In this document: piece after piece, positions 33,911-43,576 of the stretch | How positions within the stretch are numbered: the first letter of the stretch is position 1 | Layout: each line of letters begins with the position of its first letter | NCBI GenBank assembly: GCA_018398765.1 | Contig: JAHBMJ010003202.1 | Span: forward strand, 35,001 to 87,573 | DNA from: Chromera velia | Taxonomy: Eukaryota > Sar > Chromeraceae | Length of the DNA: 52,573 nucleotides | Reading direction: 5' to 3' | Notes under the pieces: generated by a model | What the model was told of the DNA's origin: nothing | The model's database searches: none | Seen by the model: only the letters and a program-made list of their open reading frames with translations | Made by a program: the position numbers and the translations under genes

Positions 33911-34360
33911 GCTGATCGGATGATGCGTTTAACACACAAGCTTCGATTTCGTTATGTTTTGCCAGAGAGGGGGGACTATTCTGTTGGGGTAGGGGACGTT
34001 GTTGCTTGCAGGTGGGAAAGCAGTAATAGCAGTATAGAAGAGTGGTTTGTCCGCAAAGTTTTGGACTTAATTGATCTATTTGATGTGCACCCAACAATAA
34101 AAAAAGGAAGAAGTTTGGGGGTATCTCGGATTGCCCTTGTTGAAGAGAATGCCACATTTTCCGCTCGTATCATTTCATATGAACAGGTTTCTTCTTCAAA
34201 TGACACAACAAAGTTCAAACCGCTTTTATTCCGTCGCACGTTAACGCTGAGAACTGATGACACACCCCTTTCTGCTGCTTTTTTCTGGTTGTATTTGGCA
34301 GTTTTGGTTGGGGGGGGGGTAACGGTAAATAACGACGAGCTTGCTTGCGCAGAAAGTTAG
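33833..34360 (+). other. Uncharacterised 175-codon ORF inside Mutator-like element 2
   Basis: The translation has mixed composition (RFRYVLPERGDYSVGVGDVV, then IEEWFVRKVLDLIDLFDVHP), resembling a folded domain and ending in a hydrophobic stretch. No stop for 528 bp. I recognise no family. It may be a captured gene fragment, since it is preferred over the overlapping antisense ORFs for length and composition. Confidence 0.3.
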
Positions 34361-34561
34361 TTTAATGATATGATTGAGCGTGAAAGTGATGAAAAGGATG
34401 AAAGCTGAAGGAAAGTTGAGTCATATAGTTTTAATATCATGTCTACTGGTATTAATGAAGTGATTTGAAACAGGTTATACCAGGTTACATAAGGTTTAGG
34501 TAGGTTAAGTGTTAGGTTACATAACGATGTTTTTACTACTCTTAGAACCCTAAATGGCAAC

Positions 34562-36133
34562 TAGTGACCATGTTTGATTTGATTTGATTTGATTTGATTT
34601 GATTTGAGGTAGGGCTTAAGCTCAAATCAAATATTCAGTCAGGGAGGACCTAGTGTTTAAAGACCTATTAAATACGATCAAATATTTGATCAATATGACT
34701 TTCAACCTCAAATATGAAGGTCCCGAAAAAACTTTTGCAAGTATCAATCCATCACACATGCTGATTCAAATGAAAAAACCTAAATCTTGATGGTTTGCTC
34801 TCAAAAAAAAAACGTTTTGAGCTGCACTGAAATTGACATTTCACCCCTTTTTACTTTATACAAAGGTAAACCGATCAGCTGAACGTTTTCCCAAATAGCT
34901 GTGTTAACTTTTCTGGTGCTGGAACATCTTTTACGGCCCCCTTTTTGAGCGTTTGCAAACATTTTACACCCCGTAAAGATACGTCACACAATCTGACAGG
35001 GTCGAACAGGAAGAAAGAGGCATTTGTTTTTAGAGCCGGGTACGCAAAAAAGATATGGTCCGTGCAAAAGGGGGCAAATGTGATTCAGTTGGTGAAGGTG
35101 CATGAGAAGCAGATTGTCGCCTACGAGACGGATCCATGGGTGAGGTACCCCGCTTTTGACCGATTCGGCACCAGAGACATGCTGTATGACTGGGACATTT
35201 TGGATATGAACCACGAGAGATTGTAGTATGCCCCTAACCCCGAGTGTCGAAAGGCTGCGACCACATTCCCTGTCGGTGTGGAGTAGTTCCAGAAAGGCAA
35301 GGGAAAAGGCAATGGGGGGGCTGCTGACAGTGCTGGAGGGGGGGCCGCTCCTGCAAGGCCCGGTGGGAGGACTAATTTGAAACTAAAGGAGGCGGTCGCA
35401 GACGCAAATGCTGAGAAGGCTGGGGGGAAACTTCCCTCTCCTGAGAAAGTTATCACTCCGGGTGAGGAAGGCTACCGACCTCTCTATATTCACCTCCAAC
35501 ACAAGAAACAGGACGGTCCCAACACTAACAGCAATAGCAAACGTGTGCACGGTTCTCCGTCTCACCCCGTTGTCATCTCTCCGCAACCGAATAGAAGCCC
35601 AGGAGCACCTACTCCTGGAAAGCCAAAAAGCCAGAGAAAAAGCTCTCAACAGCTCCCACCACCGATCGATTCGATTCACATTGAAGAAAGTGATCATGAA
35701 GAAGAGGAAAAGGAAGTGTCATAAAGCTGAGTGATTGTCACTTCAATTTTGGTACGTGCTCTAACTTTATCATATCAACAAAAAGTCATATGCAATTTCA
35801 AATCTATCAATTTTACGTTCTTAATCTCTATTAGTACTAGAGTGAGTCTTAGTGACTAGTGTATATACACTGCCATACAGGCATATTTTTTTTACGGAAC
35901 TGATAAGTTATAATTATATATATTTTTTTAAATTTTTGAAACACACATCAGAAATGTTCTGACAACTATTGTCATGAGAAAAATGATCAGAGTGACAGTA
36001 AGTCAGTGACTCAGTGAGGAACCCTAAGAGGTTAACCTCAAATCTTACCTCAAATATCAAACATTTGAGGTTGAAGCTCAAATTAAATCAAATCAAATCA
36101 AATCAAATATAATCAAATCAAACATGGTCACTA
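34562..36133. mobile_element. hAT-like element nested in Mutator-like element 2
   Basis: Ends TAGTGACCATGTTTGATTTG and its inverse, with expanded GATTT repeats just inside. Flanks ATGGCAAC (34554-34561) and ATGGCAAT (36134-36141) form an 8-bp duplication with one transition. TAGTG termini and 8-bp duplications fit hAT. The element carries an ORF (34945-35724) but no recognisable transposase. Confidence 0.75.
34945..35724 (+). pseudogene. ORF carried by the hAT-like element, two in-frame TAG
   Basis: One frame from 34945 to 35724 is interrupted only by TAG at 35224 and TAG at 35284. The first part is ordinary (AFVFRAGYAKKIWSVQKGA, RYPAFDRFGTRDMLYDWD). The second is a Gly/Lys/Pro-rich, then Glu-rich tail (ESDHEEEEKEVS) as in nuclear or chromatin-associated proteins. 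Not a known hAT transposase motif; possibly a captured host gene fragment. The role is unknown. Confidence 0.4.
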
Positions 36134-36555
36134 ATGGCAATATGATGAAAACCTTAAATAATCATCATAAATCATGATGCTACAAGTCTTTTTTTAAGTT
36201 CATGAAGGTTCTTTTAGGTAAAGAACCATATTAAGCATACTTTTAGATGTCTAGAGTGTTTTACATACTTGAAGAGGGGGGTATAAAATTAATTTTTATT
36301 ATTATTTTTTTTAATGAAATACCCTAGGGGTCAGCACCAATCTTTTAATGTACTATACGGGTACTCTGTCTATATCAGTCGCTCGAACCGTTCAATGACA
36401 TCTTTTGCGTTTCTTTATTAGTCTTCCCGTTCCTTAATTCGATAGGATCCTGTTTGACTGCACTCCTCTCAAGATCGTTTCCAGATCCCCACTCTGTGTA
36501 CTTTGATCCGTTTTCACACCAGCAACCCTTGTTCGACTTTTCCACCCGTATGCAG

Positions 36556-36612
36556 GACCTGTGCCATTCTCGGAATAGAAGTAAGACGAGGTCCCCGAAC
36601 TGAAGGAAAATG
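36556..36612 (+). pseudogene. Modular locus: third SEWK exon, E5c, with two stops
   Basis: 57 bp after ATGCAG and before GGTCAGCAC, homologous to E5a and E5b (same start GGACCTGTGCCA, same ELKE end). Where E5a has W and E, E5c has TAG and TAA, so this copy is broken. The flanking intron also matches E5a. Confidence 0.5.
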
Positions 36613-37301
36613 GTCAGCACCCTCCAATTTTTTTGGGTATGCCCTAGCTGTTCTGCTCATCTGTATCGGGGGTTCGTTTTCGTCAGGTGCACCCCTCTCC
36701 AGCACGCTGCTGTTTTCAGATCCCCAGGCACCCATCGACTGGCTGCTTTTTAGACCTGCTCATCAGACCTTCAGTATTACAGCCATGCTGTTCTCTGCCT
36801 TTACTCCCACCCTGCCCGCAGATTTTCGGCAGCCCCACCTTTTTTTTCCAAGGTCAAAACAGCAGCTATCTTTTCATTACCTTGACAAGCTCGCACAAAA
36901 AGCGAGACAGCAGTTTTTTGTACGTTCTCTATATACAGGTGCAAGGGTCTGGCTAGGATGGAGCAAAGCTGAAGTGGGGTGTAGAGCTGGAAACTCTGAG
37001 GGGTGTAGAGCGGGAGAGGGGTGTAGAGAGCAACTGGGGTGTACTAAGGATCTGGGGTCTCTGGGGGATCCGGGATGTGAAGATCAGCGGCGACACTTTC
37101 TTTTTTCCCTGCGGTCCTTCTTGGTCTTGTGGGCATGAGAAGTGCAGAAGCATTAGAGTACGAAACGGTTCTTTAGCTTTTTGTCGCTAGTTCCTATCAC
37201 TTTTCCCCGGTTTTTCTACCAGTGGCTCTTCGTCTCCCGTTATTGCTGTACAAGAGCAGTAGACGCCTTCATGGTCTTTCGATGAAGCGGTGTCTCTGCA
37301 G

Positions 37302-37636
37302 GGGCCAGGATGGGCCGTCAGAGCACTTGGGAGGCGATACCGCTCCACGAGAACGGGAAGGACTCAGCCTCCCAGTGAGGCGGTGTTTCAACAGGTAGGT
37401 CGGTCTTCCTGCGGTGTACTTCCGGCTGAGGAATGTCATGTGGGCTGCAGTTAGAACGCGAGGGACGGTAATTGGGGTGCTGTTGTATGGACAAGACAGA
37501 CTTCAATACAGTCAATCCGAGCACATCTAGCGTCAAGCCGTGCACACATGAGGTCTCCTTCGATCTTTTTTCTTTGCAGGTGCGAAGATCCAGAGCAGAA
37601 TGGGCAAAGGGGGAGCTGATGACGGGAACTTAAGAG
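37302..37636 (+). pseudogene. Modular locus: exon-like segments E6 and E7
   Basis: E6 37302-37394 (93 bp, after CTGCAG, before GTAGGT) and E7 37580-37636 (57 bp, after TTGCAG, before GTCTGT) both start and end in phase 1. E6 reads ARMGRQSTWEAIPLHENGK and has one TGA near its end. E7 is open: AKIQSRMGKGGADDGNLR. The sequences GRQ/SRMGK hint at distant similarity between them. No domain recognised. Confidence 0.4.
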
Positions 37637-38207
37637 GTCTGTCTTCGTGTTCTTGCCACATGACTGCTTGTTCTTGGTATAGCCATGCAGTATGTTGAGG
37701 CGGGAATGCCTGTCTGGAATGTCGTTCCACTTTTCTCAGTTTTTCTTTCTCCTTCAGAAATCGAAGCTCGCAAGGATTCTTGTGTTTTCTACATCTGCCC
37801 CGTCTCGCTCAGGCGGCTTGGTGTACCTGTGAGGAGGACAGTCAGAGTTCAAGGAGCGTGTGAGGGTGCGGGTTTCCCTCTAACAGGACGACAGTACGTC
37901 GGCAGGTTTTTTTTTCTTCATTTTGCTTTTTTCAGTCTGGCTGAACAAACGCTCGAAAAAAGATGTAGAGTACACTAAAGCTCTTTGGCTTTACTGAGCC
38001 GACCCGCGATGGAAAACGCAAGAGAGCACTACAGGGTTCTTCAGCTTTCAATCGCACAGATCTGTCGTATCAAGTCCTGCTCTTCTGCGCATTAACCTCT
38101 CTCTAGGTCTTCACTCGTTTTCGCCCCGCCCCTCTCCATCTGCCTTCATTCTTTCTGGCTGTCTTTGTACTCATCCATAAGTTCAATTTCGCCCTTTTTT
38201 CCTGTAG

Positions 38208-38324
38208 TTGTCGGGAACTTCAGGGGAGCTCATGGCCGTCCTAGAGGTGGTGGTCCCGGACAAGGGCTATTCGGGGATGCGGGGAGGTGGCGGAGAGGAG
38301 TCGAGCCTGCAAGGCCTCTACGGG
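38208..38324 (+). pseudogene. Modular locus: exon A1
   Basis: 117 bp after TGTAG and before GTACGT, phase 1-1, open: VGNFRGAHGRPRGGGPGQGL and on to RRGVEPARPLR. Homologous to A2 (38960-39094) and equal in length to A3 (40395-40511). Upstream intron sequences (37900-38200 and 38600-38950) are also duplicated, so whole exon-intron blocks were copied. It is Gly/Pro/Arg-rich with no recognised fold. Confidence 0.45.
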
Positions 38325-38959
38325 GTACGTCGGTCAGCGGGTGTCCTTTGCGTCTTCCGCGTATGCCCATTTCTTTTGATGTGTCGAGACTCTCTCTTGC
38401 TCTTTGACTGTCGCTTTAGATGCTTCCGTGAGGTATCAGAGCTCGTAGAGATTCTTCTTCCTATCTGTGCTCCATCCCTGTGCACGGTTATTGCAGGCAG
38501 CTTGTAGTCGCACCTCTAGGAAGGACAATCGGAGTGTAAGGGAGTGCGGATCTCTCTCCAACAACAAGATGACACGTCAGCAGGTTCGCTTTTCAGTTTG
38601 AGTTGTTCAGGATGACCGATCGAATGCGCGAAAAAAGACATAGAGTATACCAAGGCTCTTCAGCTTTCGCAGTCTGGCCGCATTGAATCATAAAAAAAGA
38701 CATGCCGTACACCAAGGTTCTTTAACTTTGGCAGTCTCGCCGAGGAGACCCGTGATGGAAATCGAAAGAGAGTAGAGCAGGGTTCTTCAGCTTTCAATCG
38801 CACAGATCTCTGGTGTCGGGTCCTGCTCTCCTTCGCTTTTTCCTCTCTCCAGGTATCTGTTTGTTTTTGCCCCGCCCCTCTCCGTCCGTTTGCGTTCTTT
38901 CTGGCTGTTTCTATGCTAATGCCTTCTAACTGTCTCCTTGCCCTTCCGTGTGCCCACAG

Positions 38960-39426
38960 TCATCGGGAACTCCAGGGGACCGATGTCTTACAGCCTTCCT
39001 GAAGGTGGTGGTCCCGGCTGAAGGCATTTCGAGGGTGCCGGGGGGTGCTGAAGAGGAGTCGAGCCTGCAGGCCATGCACAGGCCCGAGGACTAGGTACGT
39101 TGGTCAGCGGGTGTCCTTTGCATCTTCCACGTACGGATTTCTGCCGGCGTGTTAAGACTCTTTCTGACTGTTTGACTGCAATCCGTCTCTCGTTTTTCCT
39201 GCTTGCAGGTCTCGAGCAGCTTCTAGGTGGGCGTGATGGCTGTGACGCGAGCCTGGCGATGGAGCTGCAGAACACGGTGAGTTGACGGCCTCTACCTCTT
39301 CTCACCGCTGGGTCATACGCTGTCGCGTTGCATGCTGTGCTTCCTTCTCCTCTTTGCAGCACTTCTGCGATGCTGTGTGAGGATGCGAGACATTCAGGGA
39401 GGGTGTGGATACCGGCGTTGCCGTAG
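38960..39426 (+). pseudogene. Modular locus: A2-B2-C2 module
   Basis: A2 38960-39094 (135 bp, before GTACGT), B2 39209-39276 (68 bp, after TTGCAG, before GTGAGT) and C2 39360-39426 (67 bp, after TTGCAG, before GTCGGT). Phases are 1-1, 1-0 and 0-1, so the trio can be inserted or lost without disturbing the frame. B2 reads LEQLLGGRDGCDASLAMELQ. In the frame shared with the other copies A2 has two TGA and C2 one TGA, so this copy is decayed. Confidence 0.5.
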
Positions 39427-39784
39427 GTCGGTTTTCTATTGATTCGGTCGGTTATCTATAAGGTGCTTTCACCTTCGTGGGTCTATCACACTTCGGTTTG
39501 AAGACTGCCACCCCCATTCGGAAGTCTTTCTGCCTTCCTGCCCGGCTCTTTCTCTTTTGTAGGCCGATGCTATCTATTCTGCCTGCATCGTTCTCATGAT
39601 CAGAAGCTCCAGCCGAATTTCAAAGCTGCGAGTCGGCTCTCTTCGGGTCCCCTACCGGTTCTGCTGGCTATATTTTTCATCAAGCCTTAGCGGGGCCTCT
39701 TCTCTTTCAAAACAGCATGCGATTCTCTTTTTCACCTGGCTTCTCTCACTTGACTGTCTCTTCCTCCTCGGGATCTCTCGGCAG

Positions 39785-40020
39785 GTTCTGTGGACAGTCG
39801 CGAGAAGGCCTTCCGGCAGCCAAACATGGGGTTTAAGGACTGCAACCCGTTCACAGCCCTTCGAAAAGAGGTCAGTCAGCTGTCCACCGGTGCCCTCTCC
39901 TTCTCTCTGTATGTCTGAGCCCCCGGCTTGTCCGTGTATCTATCTTCGCCCACTCTCCTCCGCTGCATGCAGGCCTAGGCCCCTTCTGGCGCCCGTTTGA
40001 ACATCTGTACGAATGCCCAG
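39785..40020 (+). pseudogene. Modular locus: exon-like segments D and E
   Basis: D 39785-39870 (86 bp, after CGGCAG, before GTCAGT) is open from phase 1: SVDSREKAFRQPNMGFKDCN, ending TALRKE. E 39973-40020 (48 bp, after TGCAG, before GTGGGT) has a TAG at its second codon when read on from D. D shows no duplicate in the window. The chain to A3 does not keep phase through E, so E may be skipped or false. Confidence 0.4.
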
Positions 40021-40245
40021 GTGGGTCTGCTTACCAGCAGCACAAAGTGTGGTGCTTCTCCCCTTCTTCTTTTGATTCGTTGGTTCGAGCTCAGTCATCT
40101 GCGGTCCCAGTGTACAGCTCCGCTTGACAGCTAGGAACGCACTCTCTCTCTCTAGCTAGGCTCGTACTTCTTCCCTGCATGTACGCACTCTCCTTCGGCA
40201 GGTGTGCAATTCTCTTTGGCAGATGCGCACAGTGACTTCTTCTTT

Positions 40246-40356
40246 GCAGGTGTGCACTTCTTTTCAGCAGGTGCGCACTTCTTTTCGGCAGGTGCGCTCT
40301 TCTTCTTGGCAGGTGTGTACTTCTTTTTAGCAGGTGCACACTTCTTTGCGGCAGGT
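40246..40356. repeat. 21-bp tandem repeat containing splice-like signals
   Basis: Five tandem units like AGGTGCGCACTTCTTTTCAGC. Each has a pyrimidine run, a CAG and a GTG, so every unit resembles an acceptor joined to a donor. It translates into HFFSAGA heptads, but it lies in the intron before A3 and has no start of its own, so it is probably non-coding. Confidence 0.85.
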
Positions 40357-40394
40357 ACATGTGCATTTTACACTTCATGTATGACTGCATTCAG

Positions 40395-40822
40395 GTACGG
40401 AGGATCATCTTGCGGAAGGTAGGGGAGGGGGTGCTATGGCTCGCTCTGGAGGCAGCCAAGGGCGACTCGTATCGGATTGGCGAGGTTGCCCCCCAGGAAA
40501 ACCTGCACAGGGTACGTCAGGGTTGTCTGCTTCTGCGTGTGTAGTCTGTACACGCCTGTGGGCTCTGCAATCTAGGATCCACATTTCGTCTCTCGTTTAC
40601 CTACCTGCAGGTCTCAAGCAACGTCTGGCTGGGCGTGATGGCTGCAAGCTGGACCTCAGATCAGAGACGGAGAACGCGGTGAGTCGGCATTTCCTTGCTG
40701 TCGCTTTCTCCATTGACCTACGCTATTGATTGCATGCTGTGCTGCTCTCCCCTCTGTGTAGCACTTCTGCTGCGACGGTGTGAGAGGAAGCGAGCTGTTC
40801 GAGGATACCGGCATTGCTACAG
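40395..40822 (+). pseudogene. Modular locus: A3-B3-C3 module, open in all three exons
   Basis: A3 40395-40511 (117 bp, before GTACGT), B3 40611-40678 (68 bp, before GTGAGT) and C3 40762-40822 (61 bp, before GTCGGT). Phases 1-1, 1-0 and 0-1 match the A2-B2-C2 module. All three are free of stops in the common frame: A3 contains MARSGGSQGRLVSDWRG, B3 LKQRLAGRDGCKLDLRSE, C3 HFCCDGVRGSELFEDTG. B2 and B3 share L-x-Q-x-L-x-G-R-D-G-C. No known domain. As an intact copy it is the best witness of the ancestral module. Labelled pseudogene only because the locus as a whole is disrupted. Confidence 0.5.
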
Positions 40823-41083
40823 GTCGGTATATTTCCGTTTTTTGGTCGGTAGTCGTTCAGACTTCATGTAGGTATCCGTTTATGTCCGTGGTCCGACTCT
40901 CTTCTGTTCTCCTCGTGCCTCGTTCCGGTTGTGGTACTGGTTCTCCGCCTCTTGTTCTCCTTTCCCCAGCCGTCTCCTCCCCATTCCGTCTGTACATCCT
41001 GTCATTGCTGATCGATTCCGTGCGTAGTGCAGAGTGGGCGCTCTCAAACAAGACAAAGAATTGGCTCGCCCACGCGTACTACG

Positions 41084-42051
41084 CTAGGGGGCCACACTAT
41101 AGGTATACCTAAGCTTCATCCCTAACTTTTCCAACATCCTTTTACACTATATATTATATTCCAAGTTATAAAGTTAAAACTAGCAGATGAAGCACATTCT
41201 AGAGTGTTATGTTGGGCTATTCTCAAGCTCTAGTTCAACTTCAGTCTTAAGAAATGTCAGTTCAAAGTCGTGTCGCCAGGTTCTGTTGGGCTTGTTGCTT
41301 GTTGGGCTCTGTTGGGCCTTTTATCAGCTGCATAACAGGTCATGAAGCCCAACAGTGCCCAACAAAGCCCAACAAGGTCCCTTCCCTTCTCTACAAGCTT
41401 CTTTTACACGCCAGGTCTACATATCAAAGCATATGAATATAACAGACACCATTCAAGATATTCAGCCCTGCACATTGGTGCAGTATGAGCCTGAAACTCT
41501 TCGTAAAACGTTCACAATATACCAAAGAAAATGGAGACAAACCTGCACACACAATATAGACAAATGCATACTCCTTATGCTTAACCTTTCCAACTCATTC
41601 ATCAAGTCATCCCTCTTCATCGGCAGTCATTTCGGAGTAATCAATTTCATTCCACAGACGAATCAAACGTTTTATTTCCTTTATCATGATTGTGTATGTT
41701 ATGCATGTTGGGAGCGCACTAGTGTTTGTTAAGCTGTTGGGCCATGTTGGGCTTTCTTGTTGGGCATGTTGTGTGTTGGGCGTGTTGGGCGCCCAACAGC
41801 TTCCTGGCAAAGTAAAGCCCAACAGTACAACAAGCCCAACAGCCCAACAAAACCTGGCGACACAAAGTTTTTCATAAAAATGAATGCATGTTTCTAGCCC
41901 AACATAAAAACTAATGTTACTGTCATATTTTCTGTAATTTATAGTTTTTGGTTTTTTGTGAAACTTCTTGTATAACATTCCTAGATTTTTGTCTGTTTTT
42001 CTTTAAAGTCAGGGGTCATGATCTACCTATATGTAGAGTGCGGCCCCCTAG
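41084..42051. mobile_element. Mutator-like element 3 with CTAGGGGGCC ends
   Basis: Ends CTAGGGGGCCACACTATA and, inverted, CTAGGGGGCCGCACTCTA. Flanks CGTACTACG (41075-41083) and CGTACTATG (42052-42060) form a 9-bp duplication with one transition. 968 bp, no transposase; a foldback element sits inside. The ends share CTAGGG with the two larger elements, suggesting one transposase family mobilises all three. Confidence 0.82.
41270..41863. mobile_element. Foldback element of inverted TTGGGC repeats
   Basis: The left end GTGTCGCCAGGTTCTGTTGG is repeated inverted at the right end. Inside both ends are arrays of GTTGGGC (left) and GCCCAAC (right). A second inverted pair of such arrays occurs near 41350-41390 and 41740-41800. 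Flanks AAAGTC and AAAGTT suggest a 6-bp duplication with one transition. No coding capacity. Confidence 0.65.
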
Positions 42052-42639
42052 CGTACTATGGGAATAGTGCGGCTGCAGGCAGTGGGAATACCCAACATTG
42101 CCCAACCCGGTCAGAAGAAGCCTGCATGGGTGAAGTCGGCCAAGGATTCGGCCATTTGGGGAGCTGCTTTAGATATGACATTCCAGCGGTTCTTTTGGAG
42201 GACAAAGCAGCTACTAAGGCATTCAAAGATGCTAAGCAGCCGCCCGAACCGAACTCCGGTCAGTAAACTCAGGCAGTCGCTACCTTTAACGCTTACGCTT
42301 CTCCCCGTACAGTGTCACGTTATTCGCCCCCAAATTTCTCTAGCATACATTCGTCCCCGCCATCTCTTTAGATCAACTTCATTCTTTTTCCCGCGTATGT
42401 CCGCGCGTGACCATCAGCTACCTCTGTGACTATGTTCTCATATGCGTGCATGCGTGCGTATGCCTGGTCTACTAGATTGAAGTACGCGTGCAAGTTCGGG
42501 TCGGTGCATCATCATGGATGGTCGCGGAAGTCAGTTAGACGTGAGCGGGCTAAACAAAAATTTCTCTAGCATGCTGTAGACTAACGTGCCATGAGGGTGT
42601 CTGCGGGCCTTCCCCTTTTCTTCTTTACTGGAACAAAAA

Positions 42640-43340
42640 TCCCCAGCATATACGTTTGGTGTCTCTAGATTGAAGTGCCGAGAGCTGTGTGTGATCGAAT
42701 GGCTGGCTGTTGGTCCTAAGGTGTTCGGTGCATGCATGCTCGTTCACGTATATGCATGGCTGAAGGTTGATTGCGTCGTTCCGCTTGGCTGGTCGGACTA
42801 GATCATCGTGTGTGGGTGGGTGGCTGAAGGTTGATTGCGTTCGTCTGGCTGGTAGGATTGTGTCTGGTGTGCCTGAACATCGACTGCGGCCGAACAAAAA
42901 TTTCTCCATGATACATTCGAGATCTCCATTCCTTTAGCTCGACAAGAGCTGTGTATGATCGAATAGCTGTTGGTCCGAGACCTCCGGGTATTTGGTGCAT
43001 AGGCGTGTATGTCTGGTGCTTGTTCATGTGTATGGCTGAAGGTTGACTGCGTCGTTCCGCTTGGCTGGTCAGACTGGATCTTCGTGTGTGTCTGGTGCTC
43101 GATCGTTTACCTGCGTGAGTGGCTGAAGGTCGATTGCGTCCATGGTTTCTCTCTTCCAACATTGGATCCACTTAGCTGGTCAGACTAGATCTTCATGTGT
43201 CATTTACATGCGTGCATGGCTGAAGGTTAATTGCGTCTATGGTTTCTCTCTTTCGACACCTGGCTGGTCGGACTGGATCTTCGTGTGTCTTCGGTGCTCG
43301 TTCATATGCGTGGCTGAAGATTGACTGCGGCCGAACAAAA
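42640..43340. repeat. Degenerate ~90-120 bp repeats in the intron before the Crinkler-like exon
   Basis: Recurring blocks such as GGCTGAAGGTTGATTGCGT, CTGGTCGGACTGGATCTTCG, TGTGTCTGGTGCTCG and CCGAACAAAAATTTCTC in varying order and spacing. No ORF of significance. The 1.3-kb intron between exons F and G seems to have grown by local duplication. Confidence 0.7.
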
Positions 43341-43576
43341 ATTCATTCCTGATACATTCGAGGTCGCGCAACGAGTGTGAACGAGTGACGTTGTCGTGAG
43401 CCGTCCGTAGGGTGGGGTGCGTCTGTGCCTTGTGTGTGACCGTCAATGGCTTCTGCGGTCTGGCCGTTCGTCTCGTTTTTGTATCGGTCTGCGTGGCTGG
43501 AGGACATACCCATATAAATAGAAGTGCCTTTTGCCCATTCTATAAGCCATTTTCTGCACGTTTGGTCTGTATGCAG

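Larger units (their letters stand above)
32793..36327. mobile_element. Mutator-like element 2 (CTAGGGTA ends), host to a hAT-like element
   Basis: Ends: CTAGGGTATTTCA, inverted at the right as TGAAATACCCTAG, 13 bp identical. The direct flanks are GGGTTAGC (32785-32792) and GGGTCAGC (36328-36335), 8 bp with one transition. Comparison with E5a and E5c shows the flanks are the exon/intron border of E5b, so the empty site can be inferred. The 3.5 kb includes the 1.57-kb hAT-like insertion at 34562-36133. No transposase recognised. Confidence 0.78.
41033..42258 (+). pseudogene. Modular locus: exon F, split by Mutator-like element 3
   Basis: The segments 41033-41083 and 42061-42258 are one 249-bp exon (after GTGCAG, before GTCAGT, phase 1-1). 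The insertion at 41084-42051 duplicated 9 bp inside the codons for AYY. With the insert and one duplicate ignored the frame is open throughout. It reads WALSNKTKNWLAHAYY before the break and VLLEDKAATKAFKDAKQPP near the end. Another frame of the right part is also open (KKPAWVKSAKDSAIWG), so an extra indel is possible. No family recognised. The exon ends in the phase needed by the next, Crinkler-like exon. Confidence 0.5.

Noticed and set aside
40204-40422. A secreted or membrane repeat protein with HFFSAGA heptads
   Set aside because: The repeat lies within an intron of the modular locus, has 21-bp satellite character and no own start or signal sequence.
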